Shown: positions 60,981 through 64,000 of the stretch, piece by piece
Position numbering within the stretch: position 1 is the first letter of the stretch
How the letters are laid out: every line of letters starts with the position of its first letter
Source of the DNA: Streptantibioticus ferralitis
GTDB taxonomy: Bacteria > Actinomycetota > Actinomycetes > Streptomycetales > Streptomycetaceae
NCBI RefSeq assembly: GCF_029223525.1
Contig: NZ_JARHTQ010000003.1
Location: 62,001-126,000 of the forward strand
Length of the DNA stretch: 64,000 bases
Direction of reading: 5' to 3'
Position numbers and translations under genes: made by a program
Notes under the pieces: generated by a model
What the model was told of the DNA's origin: nothing
Database searches by the model: none
The model's input: the letters and a program-made list of their open reading frames with translations, nothing else

Positions 60981-62045
60981 ATGTCCACTCGCTACCGCAC
61001 CTCGCTCACCGCCGCCCTTTCCGTGCTGGCCCTAGGCGCCTCCCTGACCGCCTGCGCCGGCTCCTCCTCCGCGAGCGGCGCGCAGGAGATCACCGTCTAC
61101 AGCGCCGACGGCCTCAAGTCCGAGACCGGAGACGGCTTCTACGACAAGGTCTTCAAGGACTTCCAGGCCAAGACCGGCATCAAGGTCAACTACGTCGAGG
61201 GCGGCTCCGGCGAGATGGTGCAGCGCCTGATCCGCGAGCGGTCCAACACCCAGGCGGACGTGGTGGTCACGCTGCCGCCGTTCATCCAGCAGGCCGAGGG
61301 CAAGGGGCTGCTGGCCAAGTACGCCCCGGCGGGGTCCGACCAGGTGTCCAACATCGACAAGGACCCGAACGGCGAGTGGACCTCGATCGTCAACAACTAC
61401 CTGTGCTTCATCTACAACAAGAAGCAGCTCCCGCAGCCGCCGAAGACCTGGAACGACCTGCTGGACGCCAAGTTCAAGGGCAAGCTGCAGTACTCGACGC
61501 CGGGCGTCGCCGGTGACGGCACGGCCGTGCTGGTCAAGGCGATCCACGACTTCCGCGGCCAGGGCCCGGCCATGGACTTCCTGAAGAAGCTCCAGGCCAA
61601 CAACGTCGGCCCGTCCAAGTCCACCGGCGCGCTCGCCTCCAAGGTCGACAAGGGCGAGCTGCTGGTCGCCAACGGTGACGTGCAGATGAACTTCGCGGAC
61701 ATGAAGTCCATGCCCGACCAGGGCATCTTCTTCCCGGCGCCCAACGACGGCGGCCAGCCGACGACCTTCGCCCTGCCGTACGCAGCGGGCCTGCTGAAGA
61801 GCGCCCCGCACAGCGAGAACGCCAGGAAGTTCCTGGACTTCCTGCTGTCGAAGGAGGTCCAGCAGGAGGTCTCCTCGGTCGGCGGCGGCTTCTCCTCCCG
61901 TACCGACGTCTCCGCCACGGACAAGAACGCCGACGCACTGAAGCAGATCATGTCCGGCGTCCAGGTCTTCCAGCCGGACTGGAACCAGGTGAACGGCCAG
62001 CTGAACAGCTACGTCAGTGCCTGGCAGGCCGCGACCGGCAGCTAG
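60981..62045 (+). CDS. ABC importer substrate-binding lipoprotein, aminoethylphosphonate/iron-type family
   Basis: 354 aa. A signal peptide ends in lipobox LTAC. The mature protein is a cluster-D-type periplasmic-binding fold like those annotated for 2-aminoethylphosphonate (PhnS) and Fe3+ (FbpA): EITVYSADGLKSETGDGFYD near residue 35, then FQAKTGIKVNYVEGGSGEMV, QPPKTWNDLLDAKFKGKLQYS and FLDFLLSKEVQQEVSSVGGG. Iron-binding Tyr-Tyr signatures of FbpA are not evident. In this operon the aminophosphonate reading is favoured. It is last of the core operon and lies 38 nt after the permease. Confidence 0.87.
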   Translation: MSTRYRTSLTAALSVLALGASLTACAGSSSASGAQEITVYSADGLKSETGDGFYDKVFKDFQAKTGIKVNYVEGGSGEMVQRLIRERSNTQADVVVTLPPFIQQAEGKGLLAKYAPAGSDQVSNIDKDPNGEWTSIVNNYLCFIYNKKQLPQPPKTWNDLLDAKFKGKLQYSTPGVAGDGTAVLVKAIHDFRGQGPAMDFLKKLQANNVGPSKSTGALASKVDKGELLVANGDVQMNFADMKSMPDQGIFFPAPNDGGQPTTFALPYAAGLLKSAPHSENARKFLDFLLSKEVQQEVSSVGGGFSSRTDVSATDKNADALKQIMSGVQVFQPDWNQVNGQLNSYVSAWQAATGS

Positions 62046-62053
62046 GCTCGGAG

Positions 62054-62090
62054 GGGTCCGGGGCGCCCCGAGCGGGGCCGCCCCGGACCC
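62054..62090 (+). terminator. GC-rich hairpin between the binding protein and the HAD-IIA gene
   Basis: A perfect 12-bp stem (62054-62065 with 62079-62090) with a 13-nt loop. No T-tract follows, so it may act as an attenuator or 3'-end stabiliser that sets the downstream gene lower than the binding protein. Confidence 0.55.
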
Positions 62091-62120
62091 GAACACCCCA
62101 GCCGAGAAGGAGTCGTCCCC

Positions 62121-62900
62121 GTGGCAGAGCGCAAGCCGATCGAATCCTGGCTCACCGACATGGACGGGGTGCTGATCCACGAGGGCACCCCGATCCCCGG
62201 GGCGGACGAGTTCCTCAAGCGGTTGCGCGAGTCCGGCAAGCCCTTCCTGGTGCTCACCAACAACTCCATCTACACCCCGCGCGACCTGCACGCCAGACTG
62301 TCCCGGATGGGTCTTGTGGTGCCGGAGGAGAACATCTGGACCTCCGCACTGGCCACCGCGAAGTTCCTCGACGACCAGCGCCCCGGCGGCACCGCCTACG
62401 TCATCGGCGAGGCGGGCCTGACCACGGCGCTGCACGACATCGGCTACATCCTGTCCGACGTCGAACCGGACTACGTCGTCCTCGGAGAGACCCGCACCTA
62501 CAGCTTCGAGGCGCTGACCAAGGCCATCCGCCTGATCGACGCGGGCGCCCGCTTCATCGCCACCAACCCCGACGAGGTCGGCCCCTCCGCCGAGGGCGCC
62601 CTGCCCGCCACCGGCTCGGTCGCCGCGCTGATCACCAAGGCGACGGGCAAGGACCCGTACTTCGTCGGCAAGCCGAACCCCCTGATGATGCGGGCCGGAC
62701 TGAACGCCATCGGCGCCCACTCCGAGACCTCCGCCATGATCGGCGACCGCATGGACACCGACGTCCTGGCCGGTCTGGAAGCCGGTATGGAAACGTTCCT
62801 GGTCCTCACCGGCCTCACCCAGCCAGACGACGTGGAACGCCACCCGTTCCTGCCGTCCCGGGTGGTGAACTCGATCGCGGATCTGGTGGACCTGATCTGA
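62121..62900 (+). CDS. HAD-IIA (NagD-like) phosphatase
   Basis: 259 aa from GTG 62121 (GAGAAGGAG upstream). Class IIA HAD: nucleophile motif WLTDMDGVLIHEGTPIPGA (residues about 10-28), VLTNNS near 44 and the C-terminal metal motif MIGDRMDTDVLAG near 207; the cap lies between motifs II and III. It dephosphorylates small sugar or nucleotide monophosphates. It follows the aminophosphonate operon across a hairpin. Whether it belongs to that pathway is unclear; it may be a housekeeping phosphatase. Confidence 0.92.
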   Translation: MAERKPIESWLTDMDGVLIHEGTPIPGADEFLKRLRESGKPFLVLTNNSIYTPRDLHARLSRMGLVVPEENIWTSALATAKFLDDQRPGGTAYVIGEAGLTTALHDIGYILSDVEPDYVVLGETRTYSFEALTKAIRLIDAGARFIATNPDEVGPSAEGALPATGSVAALITKATGKDPYFVGKPNPLMMRAGLNAIGAHSETSAMIGDRMDTDVLAGLEAGMETFLVLTGLTQPDDVERHPFLPSRVVNSIADLVDLI

Positions 62901-62955
62901 CCCGCGCGACGATGACGGCCCCGTAGGCTGGGGCCGATCATTTCGGGAGGACAGC

Positions 62956-63315
62956 ATGAGCGCAGCAGCGCAGCACGGAGCGTCTGACGGGCCGATCATT
63001 CCCATGCCGCCGTTGACGAGGGAGGGTCTGAGAGAAGCCGTCGCAACGCTGGTTCCCTCGCGACTGCCGGAAATGTTCGGGGATATGCAGCAGGCGTTCG
63101 ACTGGGCGGCCGATCAGGGCAGTACGGAGCCCATCCGGCGGTTTTTGATCCACTGGGGTTCGATTGTCGCCATTGAGCGCGATCCGCAAAGGGCGCGGAG
63201 ACTTCATGATGCGGAGCAGCGCATCGCTGATGCGGATCCGGCCGTAAGACGGGCAGCCGTCAAAGAGGTCGGAGAGATCGTCCGCAGCGCGCGCCAAGAG
63301 GTAGCGGGTGGCTGA
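62956..63315 (+). CDS. DUF6247-like small protein, first gene of a three-gene overlapping module
   Basis: 119 aa from ATG 62956, with a strong ribosome-binding site (GGGAGGAC). A flexible 18-residue head precedes a helical domain: REGLREAVATLVPSRLPEM, then QAFDWAADQGSTEPIRRFLIHW and IERDPQRARRLHDAEQ. Proteins of this look are annotated DUF6247 in actinobacteria and are often next to small RelE/ParE-size genes, as far as I recall. The stop overlaps the next start by 8 nt. An antitoxin-like role is inferred. Residues after 85 are Arg/Glu-rich, with coiled-coil character. Confidence 0.72.
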   Translation: MSAAAQHGASDGPIIPMPPLTREGLREAVATLVPSRLPEMFGDMQQAFDWAADQGSTEPIRRFLIHWGSIVAIERDPQRARRLHDAEQRIADADPAVRRAAVKEVGEIVRSARQEVAGG

Positions 63316-63559
63316 TTGGCGGTGGGACTGGGATCCAAGCAAGGAATGGGTCACGAAGGGGATCCCAGACGCGGTGATCGCTGAGGTCGAGAAGATCGCC
63401 GCCGAACTTGCGGTAGTCAATTCCATGATCTACCTCGATGGGGCCGAATACACCGGACCGTCCCCAGGCGTGCGCATCGAGTGGCGGCCGAACGTCGCGG
63501 TTCGATATCTGACCGTCGTACGCGACGAATGCGTCTACGTGGTCGACATCATTGCGTGA
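63308..63559 (+). CDS. Small RelE/ParE-size protein (candidate toxin)
   Basis: 83 aa from GTG 63308, 8 nt inside the first gene. The sequence starts with a Trp-rich segment (MADWRWDWDPSKEWVTKG), then a helix (DAVIAEVEKIAAELAVV), and a C-terminal four-strand part (VRIEWRPNVAVRYLTVV and then CVYVVDIIA), which is the alpha-then-beta order of RelE/ParE toxins. The final YVVDIIA resembles the end strand of that fold. I see no diagnostic catalytic residues, so this stays a candidate. It overlaps the third gene by 8 nt. Confidence 0.65.
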   Translation: MADWRWDWDPSKEWVTKGIPDAVIAEVEKIAAELAVVNSMIYLDGAEYTGPSPGVRIEWRPNVAVRYLTVVRDECVYVVDIIA

Positions 63560-63941
63560 CCCCTATGCGCCGCGGCCGCGCGTCTCAACGCCGCCCGGAA
63601 CCGAAGCCGCCCTCAGGGAGGCAGTGGCGCGGCTCAGCCCTGTCAGCGTCGCCCAGTTCGATACTGAACTTCGGCAGGTGTTGAAGGCGGGGGCTCGGGC
63701 GGGAAACAGCGCAGCTCTGCACACCTTCCTGCATCGTTGGTCCGTCTTCGTCGTGATCAAGCGACAGCCGGAGCGCGCCACACGACTGCGGGAGTTCGAG
63801 CGGATCGTGAGTGAGTCCGAGGACCGGAAGGAACGACGAGCGGCAGCCGCCGGGATCGGGGCCTTGCTGGCTGAGGCCGAGGAGGCCGTCCGGCTGGCCG
63901 CCAGACCCGACTCGCCCCCCACGGGGGCGCCCGGCACATGA
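63552..63941 (+). CDS. DUF6247-like small protein, second copy
   Basis: 129 aa from TTG 63552, 8 nt inside the preceding gene. The TTG is needed: the next in-frame start would remove the first half of the domain that aligns with the first copy. Shared features are PPGTEAALREAVARLSP (like PPLTREGLREAVATLVP of the first protein), FLHRWSVFVVIKRQPERATRLREFE (like FLIHWGSIVAIERDPQRARRLHDAE, given here in part) and an acidic/Ala-rich C-terminal helix. The stop lies inside the window, so the gene is complete, but any fourth partner would be beyond the edge. Confidence 0.7.
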   Translation: MRDPYAPRPRVSTPPGTEAALREAVARLSPVSVAQFDTELRQVLKAGARAGNSAALHTFLHRWSVFVVIKRQPERATRLREFERIVSESEDRKERRAAAAGIGALLAEAEEAVRLAARPDSPPTGAPGT

Positions 63942-64000
63942 CGGTGGCATGCGGCGCGCGGTCGGCGGCCCGCTCCCCTCAGGTCCGCCGACCGGCGGCC

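Noticed and set aside
62121-62900. HAD-IIA gene as a second phosphonoacetaldehyde hydrolase
   Set aside because: It lacks the Schiff-base lysine context of PhnX and has the class IIA cap position; it is a NagD-type phosphatase.

Overview
The window is a high-GC actinobacterial chromosome segment, almost certainly from a Streptomyces or a close relative. The evidence is the codon composition, a sporulation-specific SsgA-like protein (ssgG), two DasR-type operators (dre) next to GlcNAc PTS genes, a class E sortase with an LAETG-bearing secreted protein, and a gene order that follows the S. coelicolor SCO2895-SCO2928 neighbourhood as I remember it. It looks like a core chromosomal arm-proximal region: there is no phage, integrase or insertion sequence, and the two tRNA genes (Cys-GCA, Leu-UAG) show no sign of element insertion. 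Most genes are ordinary housekeeping or transport genes. The interest lies in leaders, repeats and a few small operons.

Left part (1-19 kb). A truncated molybdopterin subunit of a xanthine-dehydrogenase-like enzyme comes first. It is followed by a secreted SLT-domain protein with a structured 5' leader, tRNA-Cys, a DUF1266-type protein, an MFS exporter, a DEAD/DEAH helicase-like protein, an IclR regulator and a membrane-anchored S16 protease. Then comes a five-gene quaternary-amine (OpuC/ProU type) ABC operon with tandemly duplicated substrate-binding lipoproteins. An AsnC/Lrp regulator is divergent from 4-hydroxyphenylpyruvate dioxygenase, followed by a GlcD-type FAD oxidase and ssgG.

Middle part (19-38 kb). 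Two RDD membrane proteins and small unknowns lead into a block that is conserved with Mycobacterium: pncB, clpS, DUF2017 protein, mec, cysO, cysM, an Rv1339-like metallo-beta-lactamase-fold hydrolase, rph and rdgB. Here pncA follows pncB, and a CycA-like amino acid permease sits between the DUF2017 gene and mec. A 42-codon leader ORF, missed by length filters, sits just before cysO-cysM. The GlcNAc PTS genes nagE2, nagE1 (both with dre sites) and nagF interrupt the block. bcp, a DUF3618 protein and a solitary GroES-like protein follow.

Right part (38-64 kb). A guanidine-III riboswitch precedes a SugE-type exporter, which is convergent with a bifunctional class A penicillin-binding protein. 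Next are a COG4586/4587/3694-type ABC exporter, an SGNH hydrolase, a DUF445 protein, a class E sortase, a DUF3311/sodium-solute symporter pair, a second YidC-like insertase, an FAH-family protein, a Gfo/Idh/MocA-UPF0303 pair divergent from a ROK regulator, and an LAETG protein. A compact aminoethylphosphonate-type operon follows: GntR, FAD amine oxidoreductase, phosphonatase-like hydrolase, ABC importer and a HAD-IIA phosphatase. The window ends with three overlapping small genes, DUF6247-like / small RelE-size protein / DUF6247-like, which resemble a toxin-antitoxin-type module and are the best candidate for an undescribed system. Many genes have a TAnnnT -10 box 6-7 nt before the start codon, indicating leaderless transcripts.
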